64,000 bases of DNA. Origin: Paenibacillus sp. KS-LC4 (lineage in GTDB: Bacteria > Bacillota > Bacilli > Paenibacillales > Paenibacillaceae). Positions 25,649 to 34,459 of the stretch are shown in pieces. Under the pieces are notes generated by a model. The model did no database searches. It was not told the origin of the DNA and saw only the letters and a list, made by a program, of their open reading frames with translations. The position numbers and the translations under genes were made by a program. Each line of letters opens with the position of its first letter. Position 1 is the stretch's first letter. The stretch covers positions 4,420,501-4,484,500 of the forward strand of contig NZ_CP145905.1 in the NCBI RefSeq assembly GCF_036894955.1, given 5' to 3'.

Positions 25649-26671
25649 ATGTCTGAAACCATTTACGACTTGACGATCATCGGCGGCGGACCGGCTGGCA
25701 TGTACGCTGCCTTCTACAGCGGTATTCGGGCGATGAAAACCAAATTGATCGAAGCCAAACCCCAATTAGGCGGATTTATGTGGAGGTATCCGGAGAAAAC
25801 CGTCTGGGATGTCGGGGCAGTGGGACCGACTCGCTGTGAGTCGCTAATCCATGCGCTGGAACAGCAAGCGCGCACCTTCGATCCAACCATTGTGCTCGGA
25901 CAGGAAATTCACGATTTAACCAAGCGGGAAGACGGAGTATTAATCTTGCACAGTACATGCGGTACGGAGCATTACACCCGCACCGTCCTGCTTTGCGCTG
26001 GCAGAGGCATTACTGAACTGGAGAAGTTGCAGGTTGAAGACGACCAGCGACAGGATTGGAGCAATCTTTACTATACCATTACCGATGGCGCCATCTTCGC
26101 CGGCAAGCACATCCTCATATCGGGAGGAGGCAATGCCGCAGTCGATTGGGCCAACGATCTGCATGATTATGGCGCCAAAGTGACGGTAGTGCATCGACGT
26201 ACGCAATTTGACGCGCTGGAACGCAACCTCGAACGGCTGTACAAACATGCCACGATTCTCACCCCATATGCTTTGCATCACCTGCATGGGCAGGATGGTC
26301 GCATCGCGCATGTGAGCCTGGCCAACAGCGTAGATGGCAGCATTCAGCAACTGAAGGTCGATGCAGTGCTAGTCAATCATGGATACAAGCGCAATTATGG
26401 TGCACTCAAAAAATGGGGCCTGCAACTGAGCGAATACGGGTTCGTGGTCAATGAGACCATGCAGACGGGCATTCCCGGCGTGTTCGGCGCCGGAGACTGT
26501 GTCACCTATGGCAGCAAGGTTCGGCTGATCGCCGGCGCCTTCAATGATGCCGTGCTCGGCGTCAACAGCGCCATGCTCTATCTGGACCCGGATGCAGGGA
26601 AAATGGCCGGCGTTTCCTCCCATAATGAACGTTTTCGAGAACGCAACCTGCAGTTGCGACGAATGTCATAA
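25649..26671 (+). CDS. Ferredoxin-NADP reductase / thioredoxin-reductase-like flavoprotein
   Basis: 340 residues. FAD-binding GGGPAGMYAAFY sits at residues ~11-22, NAD(P)-binding ISGGGNAAVDWA near 155, and the C-terminal FAD block GVFGAGDCVTYGSKV. No CxxC redox pair is present, so it is the ferredoxin(flavodoxin)-NADP reductase type 2 class and not a thioredoxin reductase. It follows the siderophore lipoprotein by 13 bases with AAGGAGGAG and must share the Fur-controlled transcript. Reductive release of iron from an imported siderophore is an attractive role. Confidence 0.82.
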   Translation: MSETIYDLTIIGGGPAGMYAAFYSGIRAMKTKLIEAKPQLGGFMWRYPEKTVWDVGAVGPTRCESLIHALEQQARTFDPTIVLGQEIHDLTKREDGVLILHSTCGTEHYTRTVLLCAGRGITELEKLQVEDDQRQDWSNLYYTITDGAIFAGKHILISGGGNAAVDWANDLHDYGAKVTVVHRRTQFDALERNLERLYKHATILTPYALHHLHGQDGRIAHVSLANSVDGSIQQLKVDAVLVNHGYKRNYGALKKWGLQLSEYGFVVNETMQTGIPGVFGAGDCVTYGSKVRLIAGAFNDAVLGVNSAMLYLDPDAGKMAGVSSHNERFRERNLQLRRMS

Positions 26672-26961
26672 GATTGCCGTATTATCGTTCGGCAGTCGCA
26701 ACGAATTAATTCGTTGCACAATAAAGAGCCGCAGCAATGGCATTTGCTGCGGTATTTCTCGCGCCTGCAATATCCGACAGAGGAGACTGCCTCGCTTCCG
26801 ATTTTGCCATTTACTGACGCAAGCGTCCTTTAAATTTCCCTTCTGCTTCGAGCGTCATACAATCCACTATTATGGTAGCGCATTTGTATTGACATCCCCT
26901 GCAAATGGAACTCTATTTAGAACTTTTCACTGCCCAGTTTCTTTATTTAGTTGCTTCTGGC
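26672..26961. other. Intergenic region with two inverted repeats
   Basis: A perfect 20-base palindrome GCAACGAATTAATTCGTTGC lies at 26698-26717. A hairpin CCGCAGCAA/TTGCTGCGG lies at 26729-26752, followed by TATTTCTC, perhaps a weak terminator of the iron operon. The rest shows nothing I can name; the long plus-strand frame crossing it continues into the antisense of the RluA gene and is a shadow. Confidence 0.4.
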
Positions 26962-27957
26962 TCACTTTTCTTGCTGCTCCAGCATCTGCTCCAGCCGCAT
27001 TAGCTGCTCCGGCAGCTCAGCTCGCCACTCCATCCATTGCCCAGTCATCGGATGCGTCAAACCGAGCATCTCCGCATGCAGAGCTTGCCTTCCAACTGCT
27101 TCCTCCCACGCTGCACAAAGCTCTCCTGCTTCTGGCGGCAGTCCATACATCCCATCGCCAATCAGCGGACAGCCGATATATTTCATATGCACGCGAATTT
27201 GGTGCGTGCGTCCTGTTTCCAGCCGGAGACGAACAAGGGATGCAGCACCCTCTCCATACTCCGCCGCAACCTCATAATGTGTGACCGACGGATAGCCTGT
27301 CGGCGTCACAATTCGGACATGCGGCGAATCTGGATTACGGTCAATCGGTTCATTAATTGTACCTGCCTGCTCGGGAGGAACGCCATATACGAAAGCCGCA
27401 TAACGCTTCGTAATGGCATCTGCCTGAAGCTGGTCGGATAACTGCTGGTGGATATACGGACTCTTTGCAATGACGACAAGTCCTGAGGTATCCTCATCCA
27501 AGCGATTGACCGGGCGGAAGCGTACCTTCTCGTTCCGCTCCCTCCAATGATACACAACGCCATTTGCCAGCGTACCCGTGTAATGCCCTTGCGTCGGGTG
27601 CACAACAATACCAGGCGGTTTATTAAGAATGAGCAAATACTCATCCTCATACACAATTTGGAGTGGAATTGGCTCCGGCAAAATATCCTCCGATATCTCT
27701 TTCTCCATCCGAATGCGAATGATATCCCCTTCCGCAACTGTCGCGGTCGTATAGACACGCTGTTCATTGACAGTAATGCCATGTTCCGTCAGCTTGACTC
27801 GCGACAGCAGGCTGCGCGATACGCCAAGTCTTCGCTCCACTATGGCACGTACGGACTTCCCCGCATCCTCCGCCCCCACAACGACAATCAGCGGCGTATA
27901 ATACTTAGCATCTATATCCAATATTCCATCGTTGTTCATCCAATCGCCTGTATTCAT
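26962..27957 (-). CDS. RluA-family pseudouridine synthase
   Basis: 331 residues. Residues ~35-90 form an S4-like RNA-binding domain (SRSLLSRVKLTEHGITVN). The catalytic domain carries the active-site Asp in RPVNRLDEDTSGLVVIAK, then TKRYAAFVYG and RLETGRTHQIRVHMKY. It is RluD/YlyB-like in length. The uridine position modified (rRNA or tRNA) cannot be told. The ATG shares a base with the stop of the adenosyltransferase gene (TAATG), so the two are coupled. Confidence 0.88.
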   Translation of the reverse strand: MNTGDWMNNDGILDIDAKYYTPLIVVVGAEDAGKSVRAIVERRLGVSRSLLSRVKLTEHGITVNEQRVYTTATVAEGDIIRIRMEKEISEDILPEPIPLQIVYEDEYLLILNKPPGIVVHPTQGHYTGTLANGVVYHWRERNEKVRFRPVNRLDEDTSGLVVIAKSPYIHQQLSDQLQADAITKRYAAFVYGVPPEQAGTINEPIDRNPDSPHVRIVTPTGYPSVTHYEVAAEYGEGAASLVRLRLETGRTHQIRVHMKYIGCPLIGDGMYGLPPEAGELCAAWEEAVGRQALHAEMLGLTHPMTGQWMEWRAELPEQLMRLEQMLEQQEK

Positions 27958-28529
27958 TATTTTTTCCGTTTCCGGAACACTTCCTTGCTTCTAATATATT
28001 CGGTATCCGGAACGCCGAGCTTGGCGTTCGCTACACGAGCAGCCGCAAAAAAGAAATCCGACAGGCGATTCAAATATTTCGTCACCTCTGGGTTAGCAGG
28101 ATGATCCGCAGCCAGCGTCACGACACGGCGCTCGGCCCGGCGACAGACGGTGCGACAAACATGCAGCAGTGACGACAGTGGACTTCCCCCCGGCAAAATA
28201 AACCGAGTTATTTCCGGCGCCTCCGTAATATATACATCAATGATCTGCTCCAGACGCTCTGCCGGCTCCGGCGTCACCTTAAGCGGTGCTCCCGGCCTCG
28301 CATAAGCAAGGTCTGATCCGCAATCGAACAGCTCCTGCTGAATATCGACCAGCAGTGCTGCCATCTCTGCGAGCTGCTCATGCTGTGCAGCCTCCGCAGC
28401 CGCCTGTCCAACGAAGCAGTTCAACTCATCAATCGTGCCATAGGCTTCTACCCGAATATCATCCTTGCGGACACGCCCGCCAATTAGGGCCGTTTCTCCG
28501 CTATCTCCTGTACGCGTATATAATCTCAT
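27957..28529 (-). CDS. Cob(I)yrinic acid a,c-diamide adenosyltransferase, PduO type
   Basis: 190 residues. The N-terminal MRLYTRTGDSGETALIGG is diagnostic for PduO/MMAB enzymes, followed by VEAYGTIDELNCFVG and the C-terminal RTVCRRAERRVV and YLNRLSDFFFAAAR blocks. It transfers 5'-deoxyadenosine from ATP to cob(I)alamin. It stands with a pseudouridine synthase and not with cobalamin genes, which suggests use of salvaged cobalamin. Confidence 0.92.
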   Translation of the reverse strand: MRLYTRTGDSGETALIGGRVRKDDIRVEAYGTIDELNCFVGQAAAEAAQHEQLAEMAALLVDIQQELFDCGSDLAYARPGAPLKVTPEPAERLEQIIDVYITEAPEITRFILPGGSPLSSLLHVCRTVCRRAERRVVTLAADHPANPEVTKYLNRLSDFFFAAARVANAKLGVPDTEYIRSKEVFRKRKK

Positions 28530-28649
28530 GGCTTTATTTTGCCCCTCTCCTTACACAGCCGTCTGTTTTTTTAAAAGCTACTATACACTATACCATAAAC
28601 GGCCACTTCTGCCGACGCATTCCCGGAGGAGCCTAACCGTGCACGGCAC

Positions 28650-28685
28650 AAAAAAGCGGCATTCCAGCTCGAACTGGAACACCGC
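28650..28685 (-). terminator. Terminator of the Lrp-aminotransferase operon
   Basis: On the minus strand GCGGTGTTCCAG pairs with CTGGAATGCCGC around TTCGAG, and six Ts follow. It lies ~60 bases after the aminotransferase stop. Confidence 0.75.
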
Positions 28686-28743
28686 CTATCGCTCTAAATT
28701 TCTAGATAAAAAGCTTTAAAGCACTGCTCTGCTGACTTCTCGT

Positions 28744-29961
28744 TTAGCCCTGCTTCAGCTTATGGACAAAGCCGCCAATGCGATCAAGCGCTTCAGCCAA
28801 GTTCGAAACCGAGGTTGCATACGAGCAGCGCAAATGTCCCTCGCCACCGAGGCCAAACACATCGCCAGGAACAGCTGCTACGCCGCCTTCCTCAAGCAGG
28901 CGTTCGGCAAATCGCTCGGATGTAAGTCCCGTCGCCTTAACGGAAGGAAATGCATAAAACGCTCCTTCCGGCTCATGGCATTCCAGCCCTATATCGCGGA
29001 AGCCCTTAACAACAAGACGGCGACGCTGATTGTAAGCATCAACCATCCGGTCCTTCTCTTCCAAGCCTCTAGTCAATGCTTCTACTCCAGCATATTGTGC
29101 CATTGCCGGAGCACACATAACCGTATATTGGTGAATTTTCAGCATCGCAGCAATGAGATCAGGATGTCCGCACGCATAGCCAAGCCGCCAGCCCGTCATC
29201 GCAAATGCCTTCGAGAAGCCGCTGACGAGAATCGTACGATCCCGCATGCCCGGCATCGCAGAGAAGCTGCAATGCTTTGTTCCGTAAGTAAGCTCGGCAT
29301 AAATTTCATCTGAGATGACAATCAGATCATTATCCTCGACCACCTTGGCAATCGGGAGCCAATCCTCATAAGTCATAATGCCGCCAGTCGGATTGCTCGG
29401 ATAACACAAAATAAGCACCTTGGAGCGCGGCGTAATAACAGCTTGAAGCGACTCAGCCGTAAGCTTGAATTTGTCTTTGGCGAACGTCTCAATGCCAACG
29501 GGAACACCGCCGCCCAGTGCAGTTATAGGAGAATAGGAAATATAGCAAGGTTCTGGAATTAAAATTTCATCACCTGGCACAATGAGTGCCCGCAGCGCCA
29601 AATCAATCGCTTCACTGCCGCCAACGGTTACGAGAATTTCATTTGCCGGATTATACGGCGTTTGGAATTGGTCATTTAAATATTGGCCAATCGCTTCGCG
29701 CAGGGCAGGAAGCCCCGCATTGGACGTATACTGCGTCTTGCCTCGTTCCAGCGAATAAACCGCCGCTTCACGAACATGCCATGGCGTAATAAAATCCGGT
29801 TCGCCAACGCCAAGAGTAATAACATCTTTGCGTGTATTAACCAAATCAAAAAACCGCCGAATACCCGATGGCTTAATATTTTGGACAGAAGGGGTCAAAT
29901 AGTCGGCCATCGCTTGACGCTTCACCTTCGTCCGTACCAGCTCTTCCTCATCTTTAATCAT
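28744..29961 (-). CDS. alaT: Aminotransferase class I/II (AlaT/YugH-like)
   Basis: 405 residues, fold type I: ITLGVGEPDFITPWHV, YTSNAGLPALREAI, CYPSNPTGGIMT, and the PLP Lys in SGFSKAFAMTGWRLGYA. It follows an Lrp/AsnC regulator by a few bases, as Bacillus subtilis yugG-yugH (alaR-alaT) do, which supports an alanine aminotransferase role. Aspartate or aromatic amino acids remain possible substrates from sequence alone. The ATG at 29961 is preferred over an upstream GTG for its AGAGGTG ribosome site. Confidence 0.82.
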   Translation of the reverse strand: MIKDEEELVRTKVKRQAMADYLTPSVQNIKPSGIRRFFDLVNTRKDVITLGVGEPDFITPWHVREAAVYSLERGKTQYTSNAGLPALREAIGQYLNDQFQTPYNPANEILVTVGGSEAIDLALRALIVPGDEILIPEPCYISYSPITALGGGVPVGIETFAKDKFKLTAESLQAVITPRSKVLILCYPSNPTGGIMTYEDWLPIAKVVEDNDLIVISDEIYAELTYGTKHCSFSAMPGMRDRTILVSGFSKAFAMTGWRLGYACGHPDLIAAMLKIHQYTVMCAPAMAQYAGVEALTRGLEEKDRMVDAYNQRRRLVVKGFRDIGLECHEPEGAFYAFPSVKATGLTSERFAERLLEEGGVAAVPGDVFGLGGEGHLRCSYATSVSNLAEALDRIGGFVHKLKQG

Positions 29962-29973
29962 CACATTCACCTC

Positions 29974-30465
29974 TTACGGCGAAATCATCAAACGATCGTC
30001 ACCCTCATGCTCCTCGAAGATAATTCCATCCTGTTTATATTTTTTCAAAATAAAGTTCGTTTTTGTCGATAATACAGCATCGATTGGGGACAGCTTATTC
30101 GATACGAAGGAGGCGACCTCCTTCAGGTTCTTCCCTTCTACCTCGACAAGCAGATCATAGGCCCCGGACATCAAATAAACGGATTTCACTTCCGGATATA
30201 AGTATATACGCTCGGCAATGCCTTCGAAGCCGCGTCCGCGTTCAGGTGTAATTTGCACCTCAATCAGCGCTGTTACCTTCTCGTCATCCACCTTGCTCCA
30301 GTTCACGATAGTCGCGTATTTGACAATAATATGATTATGTTCAAGCTCGGCTATTGCCTGCTTTACTTCCTCAGCGGGAGCACCTAGCAAAGTGGCGATT
30401 AGATCGGCATCACGTCTGGCGTCTTCCTTGAGCAGCTCCAATACTTTGAGTTGCAATTCGTTCAT
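29974..30465 (-). CDS. alaR: Lrp/AsnC-family regulator (AlaR/YugG-like)
   Basis: 163 residues. N-terminal winged HTH (LLKEDARRDADLIATLLGA), then an RAM ligand domain (~70-150) with VYLMSGAYDLLVEVEG. GGAAGGAG precedes two adjacent ATGs; the second gives better spacing. It is first gene of a two-gene operon with the aminotransferase and probably senses an amino acid to control it. Confidence 0.85.
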   Translation of the reverse strand: MNELQLKVLELLKEDARRDADLIATLLGAPAEEVKQAIAELEHNHIIVKYATIVNWSKVDDEKVTALIEVQITPERGRGFEGIAERIYLYPEVKSVYLMSGAYDLLVEVEGKNLKEVASFVSNKLSPIDAVLSTKTNFILKKYKQDGIIFEEHEGDDRLMISP

Positions 30466-30535
30466 CATATACTCCTTCCAGCAAACCTGAAGTTATTAAC
30501 CTTCATATTACAACGAATCCGGGCATCCTGCAAAG

Positions 30536-30564
30536 AAAAAAACAAAAGACCCCGAAGGGTCTTT
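30536..30564 (-). terminator. Terminator overlapping the stop codon of the coat gene
   Basis: On the minus strand AAAGACCC pairs with GGGTCTTT around TTCG, followed by TGTTTTTTTC. The TAA stop of the CotF-like gene lies in the base of the stem. Confidence 0.8.
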
Positions 30565-30964
30565 ACATGTAGTAGGGCTGATGGGAATTTTGCTGGTTAT
30601 GCTGCTGCTGAGCCATATGGCTGTATCCCGCATGCATCGCCTGCGACTGGCTGCCCATACGCTGCTGCAAAAATTGCGAGGTTTTTTGCTGGGTTTGCTG
30701 ATACTCCTTTATCTGCTTGTCGATCTCTTGCCTAAGAACAGGCGATGCGGTGTTGTACATGTTTTGCGACTGCATCACTTGATACAGTTCACCCTGCATT
30801 TTCAGCGTGCTGTTCAGCAGGTTCGTAAACATTTGCCTAATAGATGGACAGGAAGACTCGGTAGCCCCTGTCGCATATTCACGGGTTACGCGTTTCAAAT
30901 CACTAAGTACGGTGTAGGCCAGGTCCTCTTCTGGCAAAAACGATTGCGCGTATTGCTGTTGCAT
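30563..30964 (-). CDS. Spore coat protein, CotF family
   Basis: 133 residues: a four-helix CotF-like region (~10-100; YTVLSDLKRVTREYATGATE, MFTNLLNSTLKMQGELY), then a Gln/His-rich tail typical of coat proteins. AAGGAGGAAAAAG precedes the ATG. It is paired with a second small Gln-rich coat-like gene just upstream. The product belongs in the spore coat and is probably made in the mother cell. I do not see a clear SigK promoter. Confidence 0.85.
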   Translation of the reverse strand: MQQQYAQSFLPEEDLAYTVLSDLKRVTREYATGATESSCPSIRQMFTNLLNSTLKMQGELYQVMQSQNMYNTASPVLRQEIDKQIKEYQQTQQKTSQFLQQRMGSQSQAMHAGYSHMAQQQHNQQNSHQPYYM

Positions 30965-31000
30965 CTCTTTTTCCTCCTTATGTCTGGTTGCCGAATGTGC

Positions 31001-31225
31001 TTACTGCTGGGGCTGGGTCGGCGCCATGCTTTGATGCTGCTGAAGCGTATGCATCAACGTCTGATAGTGCTGCTGATGGGTATTCAGCATTTGGGAGCAC
31101 ACATGGCGAAGCTGCTGGTTGCTCGCCCCGACAGAAACGGCTGTGCATTGCTTGATCAGCAAATCCTCGTTGGACATTGAATCGACTATATACTCGAGTT
31201 CTTTCGCTGTCATTGGCTGTAACAT
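31001..31225 (-). CDS. Small CotF-like spore coat protein
   Basis: 74 residues, begins MLQPMTAKELEYIVDSMSNE, chosen by GAAGGAGGAAATACG before the ATG. The helical middle (EDLLIKQCTAVSVGASNQQL) and Gln/His-rich end resemble the companion CotF-family protein. The two genes are 36 bases apart and form an operon. Such paired short CotF-like proteins are frequent in spore formers. Confidence 0.75.
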   Translation of the reverse strand: MLQPMTAKELEYIVDSMSNEDLLIKQCTAVSVGASNQQLRHVCSQMLNTHQQHYQTLMHTLQQHQSMAPTQPQQ

Positions 31226-31468
31226 CGTATTTCCTCCTTCTGAACGATTATTTGATTGGATACATGCTTGCAAGCGAAACTAATAGCGCCGCTCGGCTTA
31301 CAGGTTGTCAACCCTTTCGTATTATGGATCAGTCTCCCACTAATTATGTACGGGTGCTTTCCCTATTTTACAACGCCGTTAAGCATGCAAAAGTGCCTAT
31401 CTCCTCCTCGCAAGGTCAATAGACACTTTCACCTTCAACATACAGCTTAAGGAAGACTGAACGCACCT

Positions 31469-32134
31469 TTAGGGCAGGTGAACGGTTTTCACATGGTCAA
31501 AATGCAAAAATACCGAAGCCCCGCTCGCGGTGGACAGCTCAAGCATGCTTTGATCAATCGCTTTAAGGACGCCCGTTTTATTTGAATTTTCGCCTAAATC
31601 GAGTACGACAAATTCACCAATCAGCTTGCGCAGCTGCTGATCGAACGTTCGAGACAAAGTAACCGGGGATGGCCTTAATGGAAACTGCTCAGGCGTCAGC
31701 CTGTAGGGCGTGAGATCGGGGTTGTAGGGAATTAAATATTTTAGATGGTGCAAAGACACCATCACCGTGTGGTAAATCGGGGAATAAAACACGAAATAAT
31801 CATTCATAACTGTCGTAACATAGCCATGGATGGATTGATTCCCAGTAATGTATAGCTCGGAAAACATCCCTTTGGCATTCATTAAAATTTTGCGATAAGA
31901 GACCGTTTCATTGTAAGCTTCGAAAGGCAGCTCCGGCACCTCGAATGGGTCATACTTATCATTGGACAAACGAAGCTGCTGCAAATGAATGAGCGGGACA
32001 TAGAAAAATTGCAAGCCCGTATGCAGCACTAAAATATCCTGCCCGAACTCAATCAGCTTGCCACGAATCGAAGCAGACTTTCCTGATATATCCAGCTCTA
32101 CTTGCTGGTCAAGCAGCGGATGTCGATTTTTCAC
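31469..32134 (-). CDS. CotB-like repeat protein, probable spore coat
   Basis: 221 residues with no clear membrane or signal segment. I can read three diverged copies of a ~45-residue beta-rich unit also present in the neighbouring CotB-like protein: RGKLIEFGQDILVLHTG...FYVPLIHLQQL (~25-55), HGYVTTVMNDYFVFYSP...VSLHHLKYL (~100-135), and TGVLKAIDQSMLELSTA...LHFDHVKTV (~183-218). The shared pattern is G-x-hydrophobic, an NDY/DIL core, then HxK. It starts with GTG behind AAAGGAGAGAG. It lies 110 bases downstream of cotB, so a coat or coat-assembly role is likely, but no precise function is known. Confidence 0.65.
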   Translation of the reverse strand: MKNRHPLLDQQVELDISGKSASIRGKLIEFGQDILVLHTGLQFFYVPLIHLQQLRLSNDKYDPFEVPELPFEAYNETVSYRKILMNAKGMFSELYITGNQSIHGYVTTVMNDYFVFYSPIYHTVMVSLHHLKYLIPYNPDLTPYRLTPEQFPLRPSPVTLSRTFDQQLRKLIGEFVVLDLGENSNKTGVLKAIDQSMLELSTASGASVFLHFDHVKTVHLP

Positions 32135-32163
32135 AGTATCTCTCTCCTTTCTGCCGACTTTTT

Positions 32164-32207
32164 TAAAGGAATACCGGGCTTCGGCAACAAGTGCCTGACC
32201 CGGTATT
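32164..32207 (-). terminator. Candidate terminator after the CotB-like gene
   Basis: AATACCGGG pairs with CCCGGTATT (32170-32178 with 32199-32207) around a 20-base centre containing GGCA/TGCC. The T-run on the minus strand is short (CCTTTAAAAAAG), so termination may be partial and allow read-through to the three-repeat protein. Confidence 0.5.
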
Positions 32208-32246
32208 TCACTAATAACTAATGCGTTGTGCCGTCCTCACAAAACG

Positions 32247-32972
32247 TTAATTTCTTTTGCCAGAGCGGTTTCCGTTTTTGTTTCCGCTTTTATTGCGGTT
32301 TTTGTTTCCTCCGGTGTTCGATCCACCTGTACGATTTTTATCTCCTCCGTTGTTCGATCCACCTGTGCGGTTATTATTCCCTCCGTTGTTCGATCCGCCT
32401 GTGCCGCCTGTACGGTTATTATTTCCTCCAGAACGGTCTCCACGGGAAGTGTTTTGTCCGAGCGGCTTAATGGTTTTGATGTGGAACAATTGAATTTGAA
32501 CAACTTCACGGTTAACGACCAGCAATAAGGATGTGCTGCCAACTTCAGCGATAAAGCCTTCGATTTTCTCCGGGCCGCCCCAGTTGATTTGCACAAATTT
32601 TTGGTTAAGAGCACGGATAACGCCGACAAAGTTGGAAGCCTGAATATATTGAGGCGTGCGGCCTTTGCTTTTGTCGCTAGGGAAATCCGTAATGCTCTTC
32701 ACATGGCTCGTGCTCACATAAACAATGCCTTCCTTTGTCCAAAGCACTAGATAGTCATTTTTCACGGCAACTAGCGTGCCCTGAAGGGATTCTGGACCGC
32801 CACGGTTGATTTTCACAAATTGTCCAACGAGGCCCTCAAGAAATGTTTTAGTTCCATTGCCTTTCGTGCTTTTGTGGTGGTTGCTTTTGTGTTGGTTGCT
32901 TTTATGGTGATGGTTCATATTGCCCGAGTTGCTATCCTGTTGTCCGCCTACATAGTTGCAGCAATAATTCAT
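32247..32972 (-). CDS. cotB: Spore coat protein CotB-like
   Basis: 241 residues. A His/Lys/Asn-rich head (HHHKSNQHKSNHHKS) leads into two CotB repeats: FVKINRGGPESLQGTLVAVK..YVSTSHVKSI (~52-92) and FVQINWGGPEKIEGFIAEVG..IQLFHIKTI (~125-170). These match the RGGPESKKGKL and HVKSI pattern of Bacillus CotB. The tail (~175-241) is a low-complexity run of GGSNNGGNNNRTGG-type repeats ending in basic NKNRNKSG. Bacillus CotB carries a Ser-rich tail phosphorylated by CotH; here Ser/Thr sit singly in Gly/Asn repeats. It is divergent from cotH. GGAGGG lies before the ATG. Confidence 0.85.
   Translation of the reverse strand: MNYCCNYVGGQQDSNSGNMNHHHKSNQHKSNHHKSTKGNGTKTFLEGLVGQFVKINRGGPESLQGTLVAVKNDYLVLWTKEGIVYVSTSHVKSITDFPSDKSKGRTPQYIQASNFVGVIRALNQKFVQINWGGPEKIEGFIAEVGSTSLLLVVNREVVQIQLFHIKTIKPLGQNTSRGDRSGGNNNRTGGTGGSNNGGNNNRTGGSNNGGDKNRTGGSNTGGNKNRNKSGNKNGNRSGKRN
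32273..32445 (-). repeat. Short in-frame tandem repeats in the cotB-like tail
   Basis: Imperfect repeats with the core GGTGGATCGAACAACGGAGG (plus-strand complement CCTCCGTTGTTCGATCCACC) recur every ~27-54 bases and encode NNRTGGSNNGG-type units. Such runs readily change copy number between strains. Confidence 0.7.
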
Positions 32973-33326
32973 AATAAAATCCCTCCAAATGTTTAATCTG
33001 TCCTGCTAGATTTACATCCAATCTCAAACGCTATTCATTCTGTTCCTGCTTGCTCTTATCACCTTGGCCTGAGTAGCGAGCATCCCTCCAGTGCTTGATG
33101 CCGTTCATCTGTCATGGGAGACGATTTATAATACATTTATATGTATCCCTCATATAAGAGGTACTAGATTAATAACTATTTATTAGAGGTATAAGCATAT
33201 AACTAGAAAAGATTCATAGAGTCGCTGCTCCGACAGTAGCAAACCTCCCTGCGGCAGAATAAAGTAAATCAGCAAAAGCCTATCTGAGGACGATAGGCGG
33301 ATCTGCCCGCAGGAGGTGGAAGCCCC
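32973..33326. other. Divergent intergenic region of cotB and cotH
   Basis: 354 bases. AT-rich between 33120 and 33215, with a near-palindrome ATACATTTATATGTAT at 33132-33147 and a CATATAAAT-type element on the cotB side that could be a mother-cell sigma -10. I cannot pair it with a convincing -35, so no promoter is called. No gene is seen. Confidence 0.35.
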
Positions 33327-34451
33327 ATGTCAACCCATACGCTGCCGATTCGTGAAATTACGATTGAACCTGATCATTTACAGGAGCTGCAGGAGGATTC
33401 CTGGAGCCATAAGTTTCAGCCAGTCCAGCTGAATATGAATGGACAATCGAGAGAAGCCACTTTCGGCTTTCGCGGCGGCCATACGAGGAATTATTTCAAA
33501 AAATCCTATGAAGTTAGAACAAAAGCTGGCTTGACGCTGCATTGGAACGCCGAGTTTGATGATCCTTCGATGATTCGCAATGCGCTGTCCTTCCAGTTCT
33601 TTAATCAGATTGGCGTGCCGTCACCGCGTACCCGGCATATTTGGCTCGTCATTAATGGCACCCCTCAAGGGGTCTATTTAGAAATAGAATCCGTTGATCC
33701 GAGATTTTTTCGCAAAAGAGGCATTGGCTGCCGCTCCATTATTTATGCGGTCAACGACAGCGCAAACTTTAGCCTTATTGATCCTATTACGGAGCGAAGG
33801 AAGGAATCCTTCTTTGACGGCTATGAGCTTGTATCGGGACTCGCCACCTCCGAGCTGCGGCTTAGCCGCTTCGTTAGAGGCATTAACAGCAAGCGCAAAA
33901 CCCGGCTGCAATGGAGCTCTTGGGTGGAAAAGCAGCTTGATGTGGATCAATATTTGCTCTGGCTCGCTGGAGCTGTGCTAACGGGAAATTATGATGGCTT
34001 CGATCAAAACTATGCGCTTTATGTACATGCAAAAACAGGAAAATACAGAATGATGCCTTGGGATTATGAGGGAACATGGGGAAGAAATTGCTACGGTAAG
34101 CCGTGTGGAAGTGATCTGGTGCGGATTGAAGGCTATAATACGTTGACGGACAAACTGCTGGCCATTCCGGCGTATAAACGCAAATACCGCTCCATCCTGC
34201 TCCGGCTGCTGAAAACAGCTTTTACGGAGGAACAGGTGGAGCGGACAGTTAGCGAGATGTACAGCAAGCTGACGCCAGCCATTCGAGAGGACTACACGAG
34301 AAAAAGCAGCTATGATACGTATTTGAGCGAGCCAGACTTCATATTGAATTATGTGAAGGAAAGACGCGCTATAATCAGACACGCTTTAAAAAGCTGGAGG
34401 CTCACGCAGAAGACCGCAAATGTAGCCGCCCTTAAAGTTAAAATTCATTAA
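33327..34451 (+). CDS. cotH: CotH-family spore coat protein kinase
   Basis: 374 residues. CotH-type atypical kinase: FRGGHTRNYFKKSYEVRTK near the N-terminus (nucleotide-binding Lys region), GVYLEIESVDPRFF, then the catalytic block LTGNYDGFDQNYALY and the metal-binding MPWDYEGTWG near 250. Bacillus CotH phosphorylates the Ser-rich coat proteins CotB and CotG and is needed for outer coat assembly. Here it is divergent from a CotB-like gene, the same partner as in Bacillus. GCAGGAGGTGG gives a strong start. No signal peptide. Confidence 0.88.
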   Translation: MSTHTLPIREITIEPDHLQELQEDSWSHKFQPVQLNMNGQSREATFGFRGGHTRNYFKKSYEVRTKAGLTLHWNAEFDDPSMIRNALSFQFFNQIGVPSPRTRHIWLVINGTPQGVYLEIESVDPRFFRKRGIGCRSIIYAVNDSANFSLIDPITERRKESFFDGYELVSGLATSELRLSRFVRGINSKRKTRLQWSSWVEKQLDVDQYLLWLAGAVLTGNYDGFDQNYALYVHAKTGKYRMMPWDYEGTWGRNCYGKPCGSDLVRIEGYNTLTDKLLAIPAYKRKYRSILLRLLKTAFTEEQVERTVSEMYSKLTPAIREDYTRKSSYDTYLSEPDFILNYVKERRAIIRHALKSWRLTQKTANVAALKVKIH

Positions 34452-34459
34452 GGCTTCTT

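Noticed and set aside
26544-27284. 246-codon plus-strand frame after the ferredoxin reductase
   Set aside because: It starts inside the reductase gene, lacks a ribosome site and ends antisense to the RluA gene. The translation resembles no protein.
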